Part shown: positions 7,390 through 14,996 of the stretch, one piece after another
How the letters are laid out: every line of letters starts with the position of its first letter
Numbering within the stretch: position 1 is the first letter of the stretch
Source of the DNA: Paeniglutamicibacter antarcticus
GTDB taxonomy: Bacteria; Actinomycetota; Actinomycetes; Actinomycetales; Micrococcaceae
NCBI RefSeq assembly: GCF_900010755.1
Contig: NZ_CZJT01000081.1
Coordinates: 186,001 to 250,000 of the forward strand
Direction: 5' to 3'
DNA length: 64,000 nt
Position numbers and translations under genes: made by a program
The notes under the pieces: model-generated
The model's input: only the letters and a program-made list of their open reading frames with translations
Database searches by the model: none
What the model was told of the DNA's origin: nothing

Positions 7390-7623
7390 ATGAGCGAGAA
7401 AATCACGACCGCAAACGAACGATACGCACGAGACATTGGCTTCGACTACGGAAACAGCAACAGCGACGTACAAGCCGAACTGCTCAACGGATTCGCCGCC
7501 GGAATGACAAGCAGCCCCAACGGAAGCCTTGACATGCAGATCAGCTACATCGTTGATCGCATGGACTCGAAGTCACGAAAGCTGATCAAGCACATCGCCG
7601 GATTCGTAGAGGAAGCAGAATGA
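7390..7623 (+). CDS. Hypothetical protein, 77 aa
   Basis: A strong GAAGGAG lies 8 nt before the ATG. This acidic helical protein precedes the RecE-like gene and overlaps it by ATGA. No family was recognised. It is the first gene of the recombination block. Confidence 0.55.
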   Translation: MSEKITTANERYARDIGFDYGNSNSDVQAELLNGFAAGMTSSPNGSLDMQISYIVDRMDSKSRKLIKHIAGFVEEAE

Positions 7624-8462
7624 CCTACGCATCTGGGCTGTACGCAGCCGACCAGATAAGCAACGCCCAGTACCACGCGCAGTCAGACGTACTGAGCGCA
7701 TCCGGTGCTAAGTCCATCCTCGAGGACTCACTGGGCAACTTCCGGTACAAGCAGAACAACCCAGAGCACAAGGGCGTTTTCGATGCTGGCACAGCAGCTC
7801 ACGAACTGATCCTCGAGGGAGAGTTTCGGACTGTGAAGGTTCTTGACTTCGCGGACTACAAGAAGAAGGACGCACAGGTTGCTCGAGACGAAGCACGCCT
7901 CGAGGGATTCACCCCGATGCTCGAGCGGGATCTTGTGGACATTCGTGGAATGGCTAAAGCTATCCGGAACAACGTGGATGCAATGGCGTTGCTCGAGGCC
8001 GGACAGCCTGAAGTGTCGGCGTTCTTCACTGACCCGGTGACCGGGATCGAGTGCCGCACTCGGTTCGACTGGTTCCCTGAGATTGATGCAAGTAAGCGGC
8101 TGATCATCCCGGACTACAAGACCGGGTCAACCGCTAACCCGCGTAAGTTCGCTCGAGACGCAGCTAAGTTCCGGTACCACCAGCAAGCAGCATGGTATGA
8201 GGACACACTGCCGATTCTGGGCATTCACCATAACGTGAAGATGGTCTTTATTGTTCAGGAAAAAACAGCCCCGTACGCCTCGAGCGTCGTTCAGCTTTCC
8301 CCGAAAGATATTGAGCTTGGCCGCGCACTGAATGAGCTTGCACGTCGCAAATTCAAGCACTCGCTCGAGACCGGTGAATGGCCGTTCTACCCCGGCGTGA
8401 CTCAAGTCGAGCTGCCCGTTTACGCACACTATGAAGGAGACGATCTTCTTGACGCAGCCTAA
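7620..8462 (+). CDS. RecE-like PD-(D/E)XK exonuclease
   Basis: This 280-residue protein resembles the nuclease domain of exodeoxyribonuclease VIII (RecE, DUF3799-type). Visible signature residues are H61 in the GTAAHELIL segment, D150 (CRTRFDW), and D165 and K167 in IIPDYKTG; the last two form the metal-binding D-x-K motif. It would resect double-stranded ends and hand single strands to the downstream annealing protein. The gene carries nine CTCGAG hexamers. It overlaps the RecT-like gene by 14 bases. Confidence 0.8.
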   Translation: MTYASGLYAADQISNAQYHAQSDVLSASGAKSILEDSLGNFRYKQNNPEHKGVFDAGTAAHELILEGEFRTVKVLDFADYKKKDAQVARDEARLEGFTPMLERDLVDIRGMAKAIRNNVDAMALLEAGQPEVSAFFTDPVTGIECRTRFDWFPEIDASKRLIIPDYKTGSTANPRKFARDAAKFRYHQQAAWYEDTLPILGIHHNVKMVFIVQEKTAPYASSVVQLSPKDIELGRALNELARRKFKHSLETGEWPFYPGVTQVELPVYAHYEGDDLLDAA

Positions 8463-9355
8463 TAAAGTTCAGCCCATGCATCAGCCCGGTTCGCAAGCAG
8501 CCGCTGTTGAGCATTCACGTGCTATTGCCGAGGTACAGGGTGCAATTACTGTTGCTCGCCAGTTCCCGAGGGATATGGTGCGAGCTACGGCTGCCATGCG
8601 TGAAGCATGCAGTAACCCGGCGATGGCAAAGCAGGCGTTTTATGATGTGCCGAAGCGTGGCACCGGCCCAACGGTTCACCTGATGCGCGAACTTGCCCGC
8701 ATCGTTGGGAACATCGATTACGGCGTGAAAGAGCTGTCTCGAGACGATGTGAAGGGGGAGAGTGAGATCCAAGCATTCGCGTGGGATGTTGAAACCAACG
8801 TCAGGTCTACGCGGTCATTCATCGTGCCTCATGCACGCATGGCACGAGGCTCCCGTCAACAGCTAGTTGATCTTGGCGACATTTACTTGAACAACCAGAA
8901 CACTGGTGCTCGAGCAGTTCGTGAGTGCATTGCTACGGTGTTGCCGGTTGCTTTCACTGAGGAAGCTAAGGCGCTGTGCCAGCAGACGCTCGCCGCGCCG
9001 GCCCCGGGCAAGACGCTCGAGCAGTCGATCGCGGAAGCGGTTGGCGCGTTCGAGGGTAACGGAATCACTCGCGGCCAGCTCGAGGCGAAGGTTGGCCGGA
9101 CGCTCGAGCAGTGGACCGGTACCGACCTTGGACGCCTCGAGGTCACTTTCCAGACGCTCATGAACGGCGAGATCACCCCCGACGAAGCGTTCCCCGTCGC
9201 GCCCGTCACCACCCAAGAAATCCACAGCAACAAGCAGGAGCAGAACTAATGGCACAGGTCGCATTTCACGGCAATGTCGGCAAGGTCCGCGGACTCCAGT
9301 TCTCACAGGACGGCAAGCCGCGGTTCTCATTCAGTGTCGGCGAGTCTCACTCGAG
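7719..9355. repeat. Cluster of 16 CTCGAG hexamers
   Basis: CTCGAG begins at 7719, 7812, 7882, 7899, 7920, 7992, 8152, 8279, 8364, 8738, 8909, 9016, 9079, 9103, 9136 and 9350. The copies lie in the RecE-like, RecT-like and SSB genes. They are read as Leu-Glu (10 copies), across a CGA arginine codon (4) and across a TCG serine codon (2), so they are not explained by one favoured codon pair. Reading by eye found no other copy in the remaining roughly 38 kb of prophage. Confidence 0.9.
8449..9249 (+). CDS. RecT-like single-strand annealing protein (putative)
   Basis: TTG at 8449 is chosen because AAGGAGA lies 8 nt upstream; the in-frame ATG at 8431 would place that site inside the coding sequence. 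The 266-residue product has a conserved-looking core (VKELSRDDVKGESEIQAFAW, VRSTRSFIVPHARM, TGARAVRECIATVLP) typical of actinophage proteins annotated as RecT-like or ssDNA-binding. Its position between a RecE-like nuclease and SSB supports a role in homologous annealing. It is not a close match to classical RecT from memory, so the family is tentative. The stop overlaps the ssb start. Confidence 0.65.
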   Translation: MTQPNKVQPMHQPGSQAAAVEHSRAIAEVQGAITVARQFPRDMVRATAAMREACSNPAMAKQAFYDVPKRGTGPTVHLMRELARIVGNIDYGVKELSRDDVKGESEIQAFAWDVETNVRSTRSFIVPHARMARGSRQQLVDLGDIYLNNQNTGARAVRECIATVLPVAFTEEAKALCQQTLAAPAPGKTLEQSIAEAVGAFEGNGITRGQLEAKVGRTLEQWTGTDLGRLEVTFQTLMNGEITPDEAFPVAPVTTQEIHSNKQEQN

Positions 9356-9728
9356 GATGAACAAGCAGACCAACCAGTTCGAGGACACGGGCACGACGTG
9401 GCGTTCCGTGACGGTGTTCGGCAAGCGTGCCGAGGCGCTGGCAGAGACGATCCAGGATGGCACCAAGCAGCAGGTTGTGGTGATCGGTCGCGAAGAGACG
9501 CGCACCTACGACAACAACGGCACGCCGGGATCCTCGCTTGACTGCATCGCGGACGTGGTTGGCATCATCCCGAAGGCGCAGCAGTCCACTCAGCCCCCCG
9601 CGGGCGGTGGTTTCGGCCAGCAGCAGCAGGGCGGTTTCGGTGGCCAGCAGTCGGGAGGCTGGAACGCACCCGCCAGCAACCCGTCCGGCGGCTGGGGTGC
9701 ACCACAGACCAATGAGCCACCCTTTTAG
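9249..9728 (+). CDS. ssb: Single-stranded DNA-binding protein
   Basis: This 159-residue protein starts at ATG 9249 (TAATG overlap). It has an OB-fold N-terminus (MAQVAFHGNVGKVRGLQF, WRSVTVFGKRAEALAETI), a glycine- and glutamine-rich linker and an NEPPF tail that resembles the acidic protein-docking tip of bacterial SSB. It protects single strands during recombination and replication. The length and layout are normal for the family. Confidence 0.9.
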   Translation: MAQVAFHGNVGKVRGLQFSQDGKPRFSFSVGESHSRMNKQTNQFEDTGTTWRSVTVFGKRAEALAETIQDGTKQQVVVIGREETRTYDNNGTPGSSLDCIADVVGIIPKAQQSTQPPAGGGFGQQQQGGFGGQQSGGWNAPASNPSGGWGAPQTNEPPF

Positions 9729-9741
9729 CCACAAGTACACC

Positions 9742-9806
9742 GCCTTGTAAAACATTTCACAAGGCAACCCATTTAGCCGTCCATCGTGGCGGCATTTTTT
9801 ATGCCC
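9742..9806 (+). terminator. Tandem hairpins and start-associated ATGCCC element
   Basis: A 7-bp stem (GCCTTGT and ACAAGGC, 9742-9765) is followed by a 6-bp stem at 9776-9793. After that come ATTTTTT and ATGCCC (9801-9806), then AAGAAAGG before the ATG at 9823. The 15-mer GCATTTTTTATGCCC recurs exactly at 37704-37718. Confidence 0.75.
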
Positions 9807-9822
9807 AAGAAAGGCACACATT

Positions 9823-10059
9823 ATGTCAGAGCATTACATCAAGGCCGAGATTGTTCAGCCTAAGAAGTCCGCTGATGAGGTCGTGATTGCGATCTTCACG
9901 CAGTTCTTCGGGCTCGCGGTTCGAGTCCTGTTTGTTTGGTGGGCTGTTGCGGTTTGGTTCCCGGAGTTTGGGCTCACGTACTGGCAGCTGGTGTTGCCGG
10001 TTTATGCGTTGCGGATGCTGATCAATCCACCGGTTACTGTTCCGCGAATCATCAAGTAA
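9823..10059 (+). CDS. Small membrane protein, 78 aa
   Basis: It has a charged N-terminus and two hydrophobic segments (FTQFFGLAVRVLFVWWAVAV and YWQLVLPVYALRML). AAGAAAGG lies 9 nt before the ATG. The function is unknown. It stands alone between two hairpins. Confidence 0.6.
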   Translation: MSEHYIKAEIVQPKKSADEVVIAIFTQFFGLAVRVLFVWWAVAVWFPEFGLTYWQLVLPVYALRMLINPPVTVPRIIK

Positions 10060-10078
10060 CCCCACCCCAACCCCAAAC

Positions 10079-10117
10079 GTGTGTGTCGTCCTTGCTTGGG
10101 GGCAGGACGACACACAC
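10079..10117 (+). promoter_or_regulatory. Long intercistronic hairpin, 14-bp stem
   Basis: GTGTGTGTCGTCCT (10079-10092) pairs perfectly with AGGACGACACACAC (10104-10117) across an 11-nt loop. No T-run follows; it leads into CTCGAAAGG and the ATG at 10139. It is more likely an RNA-processing or stability element than a terminator. Confidence 0.6.
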
Positions 10118-10138
10118 CAACCTCGAAAGGACTTCCCT

Positions 10139-10417
10139 ATGAGCACGCTGAATTGTGCGAGATGCAGCCGAGCTATGAGACCGTACGGAACACTCGCAAA
10201 AGACCATCCAGGCACCATCAGTACCGCGAATAAAGAGATGTGCTGGCAATGCTACCGAGCAGCACTATCGGGACGTGAAATCGTGCCGAGAAAACCTCGG
10301 GGCACTGGTGAGGCGTCCGATGCTTTACTTGCTGAGCGGGCACGCTTTGAAGCAGACCGCCGTAAACGTGGCATCCCACCAGAAGGCGCACTCTACCTCC
10401 GAAAGCCCGCCGCATGA
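10139..10417 (+). CDS. Zinc-ribbon-like protein, 92 aa
   Basis: Two CxxC knuckles (C6-C9 and C35-C38) flank a basic segment. The C-terminus is charged and helical. The start at 10139 follows GAAAGG. An upstream in-frame start at 10079 lies in the hairpin and is rejected. The gene overlaps the next by ATGA. Likely a nucleic-acid-binding accessory protein, function unknown. Confidence 0.6.
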   Translation: MSTLNCARCSRAMRPYGTLAKDHPGTISTANKEMCWQCYRAALSGREIVPRKPRGTGEASDALLAERARFEADRRKRGIPPEGALYLRKPAA

Positions 10418-10626
10418 CTTGCTGCACGACTTGTAAAGGTTCGCCGCCGTGGCTTATCTGCCGTGATCCAGTCATCCTCGGCTGGCTCAACACACCTGAC
10501 GGCTGCCACTGCCACATCGAAGCCGACCGATTAGCCACCAAAACCCCGAACAAGCTCGGCCACACAGACCGCACCGCCGACACCGCAATATCCCGAATCA
10601 ACCACATAGAAAAGAGAACACGATGA
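10414..10626 (+). CDS. Cysteine-rich small protein, 70 aa
   Basis: It starts by ATGA overlap and has an N-terminal CCTTC cluster followed by LICRD and CHCH. These are enough Cys and His ligands for one zinc site. The family was not recognised. It overlaps the next gene by ATGA. Confidence 0.5.
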   Translation: MTCCTTCKGSPPWLICRDPVILGWLNTPDGCHCHIEADRLATKTPNKLGHTDRTADTAISRINHIEKRTR

Positions 10627-11051
10627 GCACCTTCAAATCATCCACAGAACGCTCTCGGTCATTACATATAGACAGGCTGTTCGGGCACGTTCGATTGTTG
10701 ATCAAGTGTGAAGCCAGTGGAGCTAGAGGATTCTGCCTCTCAACTGACGATGCCCCCGCACTTGCCCTTGCCATCCTCGAAGCGGCGGGCGTCGTCCCGA
10801 CACACCATTCCAGCTACCAGAACGGCACCGCCGAGGCGCTGGAGCATGTCGCGCAGTCACTCAAGGATGAAGTCGGAATCGAGGCTGCCAAGGCCAAGGA
10901 AGCCGCCGCGTTGGAGAAGCTGACCAGTCGCCGGAATGAGGTCATGAATGAGCTTCGGGGCGACTCGCTTGGATCATATGATCGGTCCACTGCGGCGTTC
11001 CAGCGTGCGATTGATCGGATCATTGAGCTGGAAGACAGGGCGCAGTCGTGA
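10623..11051 (+). CDS. Hypothetical protein with C-terminal coiled coil, 142 aa
   Basis: The N-terminal part is a mixed segment with LSTDDAPALALAILEAAGV; the C-terminal half is a long charged helix (IEAAKAKEAAALEKLTSRR). No catalytic motif is visible. It is coupled at both ends by four-base overlaps. Confidence 0.5.
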   Translation: MSTFKSSTERSRSLHIDRLFGHVRLLIKCEASGARGFCLSTDDAPALALAILEAAGVVPTHHSSYQNGTAEALEHVAQSLKDEVGIEAAKAKEAAALEKLTSRRNEVMNELRGDSLGSYDRSTAAFQRAIDRIIELEDRAQS

Positions 11052-11410
11052 GCTTGCCTGAGTCTCCGCAGGCCATGATGGAGCGCCGTTTACTCGCGAT
11101 CTGTAGCAACCTTTACGGGGTCTTTGGGGATGATGCAAACCATCCTCAAGGACTCCGAGCACGAGCAAGTATCTGGAACATCACCCACCCATATGGGAGT
11201 CGTGAGCCAACGTGCCAGGGTGTCGAAGAAGTCTTGCAGCTCATCCACGAGCAACAAGACCTCGACCAAAACACGCGCACCCTAGCAGTCGGTGACCTGG
11301 ATGTTCACCCCCGCGATCACGACTACGCCGAAGCCAAAGATCAGCACCGCCAAACACTTGACGGCATGATTCTTACCGCGATCCGGCAAAACCTCATCAA
11401 CAACCAATAA
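11048..11410 (+). CDS. Hypothetical protein, 120 aa
   Basis: It starts at GTG overlapping the previous stop (GTGA). No domain was recognised. The protein is soluble and charged, with a HEQQDLDQNTRTLAVGDLDV segment. It is followed by a hairpin and T-run. Confidence 0.5.
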   Translation: MSLPESPQAMMERRLLAICSNLYGVFGDDANHPQGLRARASIWNITHPYGSREPTCQGVEEVLQLIHEQQDLDQNTRTLAVGDLDVHPRDHDYAEAKDQHRQTLDGMILTAIRQNLINNQ

Positions 11411-11415
11411 CCCCC

Positions 11416-11446
11416 GAGGCCGTTCACGCGGTCTTTTTTTATACCC
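11416..11446 (+). terminator. Terminator-like hairpin with ATACCC element
   Basis: An imperfect stem formed by GAGGCCG and GCGGTC is followed by seven T and then ATACCC (11441-11446). It is a variant of the recurring hairpin, T-run, ATGCCC module. The next gene begins only 60 nt later. Confidence 0.6.
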
Positions 11447-11506
11447 AAAACCGGGTGCCGCTCGACCCTCCCAAGCCGAGCGGCACACCCCACTGTAGGA
11501 GCCGCC

Positions 11507-11689
11507 TTGACCACCGTGCATGGACAGCCTGTAGTGCCCGACCACCTCAAGGCGGCACTACAACAAGAGCAAACACGCTTACACCGCTTACTACGCCGCG
11601 AACGCAACACCCTCCTGGCACGCGTCGAAAAGGACGCAAAAGTAATAGCCCGAGAACGACGACAACAAATGATGAAAGGACGGCCATAG
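11507..11689 (+). CDS. Basic helical protein, 60 aa
   Basis: TTG start with TAGGAG 6 nt upstream. The product is very basic and helical (RLHRLLRRERNTLLARVEK), suggesting nucleic-acid contact. The stop overlaps the context of the next gene. Family unknown. Confidence 0.5.
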   Translation: MTTVHGQPVVPDHLKAALQQEQTRLHRLLRRERNTLLARVEKDAKVIARERRQQMMKGRP

Positions 11690-12037
11690 ATGGCACGCCG
11701 CCGAAATCTAACAAATAAACCGCATGACGTATACCGGATCTACGACGCAACCGGCGCGTTGCTATACGTCGGGTGTAGCTGGAATGCGTTTAGCCGCGTG
11801 CCACAACATAAGCATGAGCATCGGCCGTGGTTCCCACTGGCCGCAACCGTTGACGTGGACACATTCCCAGACCTCCGCACCGCCCGCCTAGTCGAAGCCC
11901 TAGCCATTGCCGAGGAAAGGCCCTCGTGGAACGTCGCGACTGAGCGCATGGCAATTGTGCGCGGCCGTGGCACTGAGCCCGTGACCATCGACGTGTTCCG
12001 CAGTATCCCAATACAAGATTTCTGGAAGGTGTCCTAA
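11690..12037 (+). CDS. GIY-YIG nuclease-like protein
   Basis: The 115-residue protein shows the two-strand signature as VYRIYDATG and LLYVGCS (residues 14-30), then an arginine-containing helix (R36) and a later glutamate-rich helix (RLVEALAIAEERPSWN) where the catalytic Glu is expected. It appears to be a stand-alone GIY-YIG domain. Possible roles are a homing-type or repair nuclease. The first motif is YRIYDA instead of GIY, so activity is not assured. Confidence 0.65.
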   Translation: MARRRNLTNKPHDVYRIYDATGALLYVGCSWNAFSRVPQHKHEHRPWFPLAATVDVDTFPDLRTARLVEALAIAEERPSWNVATERMAIVRGRGTEPVTIDVFRSIPIQDFWKVS

Positions 12038-12871
12038 GTGGCTTGGTTCAAAGTAGACGATCAGCTTGCATTCAATTCAAAGGTGATGCTTGCTGGAAAC
12101 TCCGCCATGGGCCTGTGGGTGCGCGCCGGTTCGTGGTCATCAGCGCAGCTAACCAATGGGTTCATACCTGCACATATGGCAAACGCTATGGCAAACGCAA
12201 TGGCAAATCCATGCGACTCCGATGCGCTCGTACTAGCAGGGCTTTGGGACGCCGTTGAGGGCGGTTTTCAGTTCCACGACTGGGCAGACTTCCAGCCTGA
12301 CGCCGAAGCCGAGAAAGAAAAGCGGAAGGCCACTCAAAAAGCCCGGTCTGACGCGGGCAAAGCGGGCGCGGCTGCTCGCTGGGCCAAGGAAAGTAAAGGC
12401 AAGTCGGATGGCAAACGCAATGGCAAAACCCACGAATCGCATGGCAAACCCATGGCAACGGAATGGCAAACCGATGCCCCCGACCCGACCCGACCCGACC
12501 ATGTATCTAAAGATACATATGAAGAAGCGTCGCAAGCTCCGCCCGCCAAGAAAAAACGGGGGCAAAGAATCCCGGATGGATGGATGCCAGACGGCGACCT
12601 AATCACCGCCATGGCCCAAGAATGCCCACTAGTCGATCAGCAAATGGAGCACCGCAAATTCGCTGACTACTGGGCAGCGCAACCCGGAGCCAAAGGCGTA
12701 AAGCTCGACTGGAACGCGACCTATCGCAACTGGATCAGACGAGCAAGCGAAAACGCGCCCCGAACCGGCAACCGATCCACCGACCGAATGCGCGCCGGAT
12801 ACGAAGCCATGAGCGGCCCCGCCCCACGCCTAGACCATGACCCGTTCGCACCGAAAGAAATCACCGTATGA
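12038..12871 (+). CDS. Phage replication initiator/replisome organizer-like protein
   Basis: The 277-residue protein starts at GTG. The N-terminal domain (WFKVDDQLAFNSKVMLAG, GLWVRAGSWSSAQLTNGF) is a winged-helix type seen in many actinophage replication proteins. A basic middle region is encoded by the ATGGCAAAC repeats. The C-terminal part (EHRKFADYWAAQPGAKGVKL and DWNATYRNWIRRA) resembles initiator tails that contact helicase or loader. The arrangement of repeats inside the gene parallels lambda O. It overlaps the next gene by ATGA. Confidence 0.7.
   Translation: MAWFKVDDQLAFNSKVMLAGNSAMGLWVRAGSWSSAQLTNGFIPAHMANAMANAMANPCDSDALVLAGLWDAVEGGFQFHDWADFQPDAEAEKEKRKATQKARSDAGKAGAAARWAKESKGKSDGKRNGKTHESHGKPMATEWQTDAPDPTRPDHVSKDTYEEASQAPPAKKKRGQRIPDGWMPDGDLITAMAQECPLVDQQMEHRKFADYWAAQPGAKGVKLDWNATYRNWIRRASENAPRTGNRSTDRMRAGYEAMSGPAPRLDHDPFAPKEITV
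12176..12518. other. Candidate replication origin: iterons, C-rich repeats and AT palindrome
   Basis: Eight copies of ATGGCAAAC or a one- to two-base variant start at 12176, 12188, 12200, 12408, 12420, 12441, 12452 and 12463, with 11-12 bp spacing inside each cluster. They are read in all three frames of the host gene. Four CGACC pentamers (12481-12500) and a palindrome ATGTATCTAAAGATACAT (12501-12518) follow. Iterons inside the initiator gene are the lambda-type origin layout. Assignment as ori is inference. Confidence 0.65.
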
Positions 12872-13320
12872 GCTACCAAGACCAACGCACAGAAGAAATT
12901 AAGACGTGCATCGCCCTTGCCAATGGCATTGACCCACGAATCCAGATGAACCCGCCAACGCTAAGCCTTTGGATCAAGACCCTTGTCGGTAAAAGCTTTG
13001 ACGCGATCCATGCCGCAATCGAATTGCACTACATGCGCCCCGCCCCGCCGAACCGTGACCGCCCGGCCGTCGATGCAACGATCATTCGCCGGATCATCAG
13101 CGAGGAAACTGACCGAGCCCAAGCTGTGCAGTCCGCGCAGAAAGCTTTACCAGCTGGCGTGAAAGATCCAAGCAGTTACCGAGCTCGCAACTCCGAAGAA
13201 TGGGATCGGCTATACGCCAAAGGTCGTGATGATCGACGCGCAGACCTAGCCCGCCAAGGAATCCAGCTCATGGACTGGCAGCTAGCCAACGACCGCAAAC
13301 CAGAACCATTCGCACCCTAA
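12868..13320 (+). CDS. Putative replication accessory protein (loader-like), 150 aa
   Basis: It directly follows the initiator-like gene with an ATGA overlap, the position of helicase loaders in lambda-type modules. The sequence has PTLSLWIKTLVGKSFDAIHA and a basic region (DATIIRRIISEETDRA). There is no Walker motif. The function is inferred from position only. Confidence 0.5.
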   Translation: MSYQDQRTEEIKTCIALANGIDPRIQMNPPTLSLWIKTLVGKSFDAIHAAIELHYMRPAPPNRDRPAVDATIIRRIISEETDRAQAVQSAQKALPAGVKDPSSYRARNSEEWDRLYAKGRDDRRADLARQGIQLMDWQLANDRKPEPFAP

Positions 13321-13354
13321 GCCAGTACACCGCGTACTGGCTTTACTCATGCCC
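13321..13354 (+). terminator. Hairpin with ATGCCC element before rusA-like gene
   Basis: GCCAGTAC and GTACTGGC form an 8-bp stem starting right at the end of the previous gene. It is followed by TTTACTC and ATGCCC (13349-13354), then AAGGAG and the ATG at 13373. The ATGCCC codons are in frame with the RusA-like gene. Confidence 0.7.
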
Positions 13355-13372
13355 AAAACCAAGGAGAAACCC

Positions 13373-13774
13373 ATGTATGACTTTTTTGTGATTGGCACAC
13401 CGACCGGCCAAGGATCGAAGCGGCATGTTGGCGGTGGAACGATGATCGAATCAGCAAAAGGCTTACCAGCATGGCGGCGCGCGGTGAAGAACAACGCGGT
13501 ATTGGCTCGTGGAAGTAACGCAGCGCTGGATTGTCCGCTGGTGTGCGTAGTGACGTTTTATGTTCAGCGTCCGGCTCGCCCGAAGTTCAAAGATCATCCA
13601 GCGACCCCCTTCGATCTGGACAAACTTCTCAGAAGCACTGGGGATGGTTTGGAACAGTCCGGGATTATCAAGAATGATTCACGGATTGTTCGTTGGGAAG
13701 CCGAGAAAGTTTTTGCAACGAACGTTACCGGCGCGCATATCCGCATAGCACCCGTTTCTAGCGCCATGGATTAA
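13373..13774 (+). CDS. RusA-like Holliday junction resolvase
   Basis: 133 residues with the RusA layout: GTPTGQGSKRHVGG near the N-terminus, then acidic residues D83 (DLDKLL), D91 (GDGL) and D102 (NDSRI) that match the metal-binding aspartates of the family. It would resolve replication or recombination junctions before packaging. ATG 13373 is preferred because AAGGAG lies 6 nt upstream. ATG 13349 would add eight residues. Confidence 0.85.
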   Translation: MYDFFVIGTPTGQGSKRHVGGGTMIESAKGLPAWRRAVKNNAVLARGSNAALDCPLVCVVTFYVQRPARPKFKDHPATPFDLDKLLRSTGDGLEQSGIIKNDSRIVRWEAEKVFATNVTGAHIRIAPVSSAMD

Positions 13775-13828
13775 CTGCCAGCGCGTCCGCAGTGCCCAAG
13801 TGGCACTTCCACCCACAAAACCAAACCG

Positions 13829-13865
13829 AGGCCGCAGAAACGATTCTGTGGCCTTTCGCATACCC
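13829..13865 (+). terminator. Hairpin with ATACCC element
   Basis: An 11-bp stem (AGGCCGCAGAA and TTCTGTGGCCT, one G-U pair, ACGA loop) is followed by TTCGC, ATACCC (13860-13865) and the AAGGAG of the gene at 13879. Confidence 0.7.
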
Positions 13866-13878
13866 AAGGAGAAGCACC

Positions 13879-14145
13879 ATGAGCATGACCCGAGAAAAGA
13901 TCATCGCAGCACAGGCCGAAGCCAGCCGATTCATCAAGGCAGGTAACGCGGCACTATCCCAGCTCAACGCCGAGAGCCAACGCCGCGACGAACGGAACAC
14001 CTACCGGCAAGAGCAGGGCATCAATGAGCCCCGCCCACAAGCAGGCCCCCAGCCGCATGACTACAGCTACGGCTCAGCACAGACAGGATCGCTACGCCGC
14101 GCATCAATGGACCTCACTCGCACACTCGCGGAGCTGAGGAAATGA
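13879..14145 (+). CDS. Hypothetical protein, 88 aa
   Basis: AAGGAG lies 7 nt before the ATG. The product is helical and hydrophilic (REKIIAAQAEASRFIKAG). It is first of a run of short genes that overlap by four bases up to 16901. No family was recognised. Confidence 0.55.
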   Translation: MSMTREKIIAAQAEASRFIKAGNAALSQLNAESQRRDERNTYRQEQGINEPRPQAGPQPHDYSYGSAQTGSLRRASMDLTRTLAELRK

Positions 14146-14288
14146 GCCAGGAAATTCGTGCCCGGGTCGAGCGCACCAGCTACCAAACCTTCATGAACAC
14201 CACCGAAATCACCGTTTCGATCCCCGGTGAACACGACCTCACCCGCGGCGAAATCATCGTGCTCGTGGTCAAGGAAGGCAAGAAATGA
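14142..14288 (+). CDS. Hypothetical protein, 48 aa
   Basis: The ATGA overlap at both ends supports this short ORF. The C-terminal half alternates beta-like residues (EITVSIPGEHDLTRGEIIVL). Function unknown. Confidence 0.45.
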   Translation: MSQEIRARVERTSYQTFMNTTEITVSIPGEHDLTRGEIIVLVVKEGKK

Positions 14289-14476
14289 GCAAGACGCCAC
14301 TCATCAAATCAGCAGAGCACGTAAGGGCTGGGCGACTAGCAGTATTCCGCCCAGGCAACGGGCTTTGGTACGTCGCCCGTGGCGCACTCATCCTGGACGA
14401 CTTCACCACCCACGCCGAAGCCATCACCTACGCGCAAGAACACGCCAAGACCGAAGCACTCAAGGAGCCATCATGA
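14285..14476 (+). CDS. Hypothetical protein, 63 aa
   Basis: ATGA-coupled small protein with a compact predicted fold (VFRPGNGLWYVARGALILDD) followed by a helix. Function unknown. Confidence 0.45.
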   Translation: MSKTPLIKSAEHVRAGRLAVFRPGNGLWYVARGALILDDFTTHAEAITYAQEHAKTEALKEPS

Positions 14477-14784
14477 AACCGCTCGAACTCACCGCGTACC
14501 CGCTCGACCCAACGTTCCCCGCAGGCTACAAACTGCCTCGGGATACGCGGATCACATTTGCCGCAGCGAACCGAATGGCAAAAGAGAAGCGCCTCACCAG
14601 CGTCGAACTCGCCGCCGAATACGAATCCGCACGATGCGACGCCATGCTCATGCATCACGCGAATTACTACTGGGCGCCGCTCGGCGACACATGGTCAAGC
14701 GACCCCGAAGCCATCGACCGCCGCGCACAGACCCTCCTACGCATAGCCCGAGCACCCCACTACGACGAGGACGTGACCCCGTGA
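14473..14784 (+). CDS. Hypothetical protein, 103 aa
   Basis: ATGA-coupled. AAGGAG overlaps the end of the previous gene 6 nt upstream. The sequence has a central helix (TSVELAAEYESARCDAMLMH) and an aromatic segment (ANYYWAPLGDTW). No domain recognised. Confidence 0.5.
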   Translation: MKPLELTAYPLDPTFPAGYKLPRDTRITFAAANRMAKEKRLTSVELAAEYESARCDAMLMHHANYYWAPLGDTWSSDPEAIDRRAQTLLRIARAPHYDEDVTP

Positions 14785-14996
14785 AGATTCAAGCTGACCG
14801 CATCGAATGTGCCCAATGCCGACAAATGGTGAAGGCGCAAACCGCACGAAAGTCCGCACCCACTCCGCTCGCAGAAACGCCCATCTACGCGGAACTCAAA
14901 GCCGAGTTCGACATGGCACGACGCCAAGCAATCAAGATCGCCACCATCGCCTACACCGGAGCCGGACCACTACTCAAGAACGGACGCAAGCCATGA
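14781..14996 (+). CDS. Hypothetical protein with CxxC, 71 aa
   Basis: It starts at GTG in a GTGA overlap. A single CAQC pair (C10, C13) is followed by a basic tail. There are too few ligands for a full zinc site alone. Coupled to its neighbours on both sides. Confidence 0.45.
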   Translation: MKIQADRIECAQCRQMVKAQTARKSAPTPLAETPIYAELKAEFDMARRQAIKIATIAYTGAGPLLKNGRKP

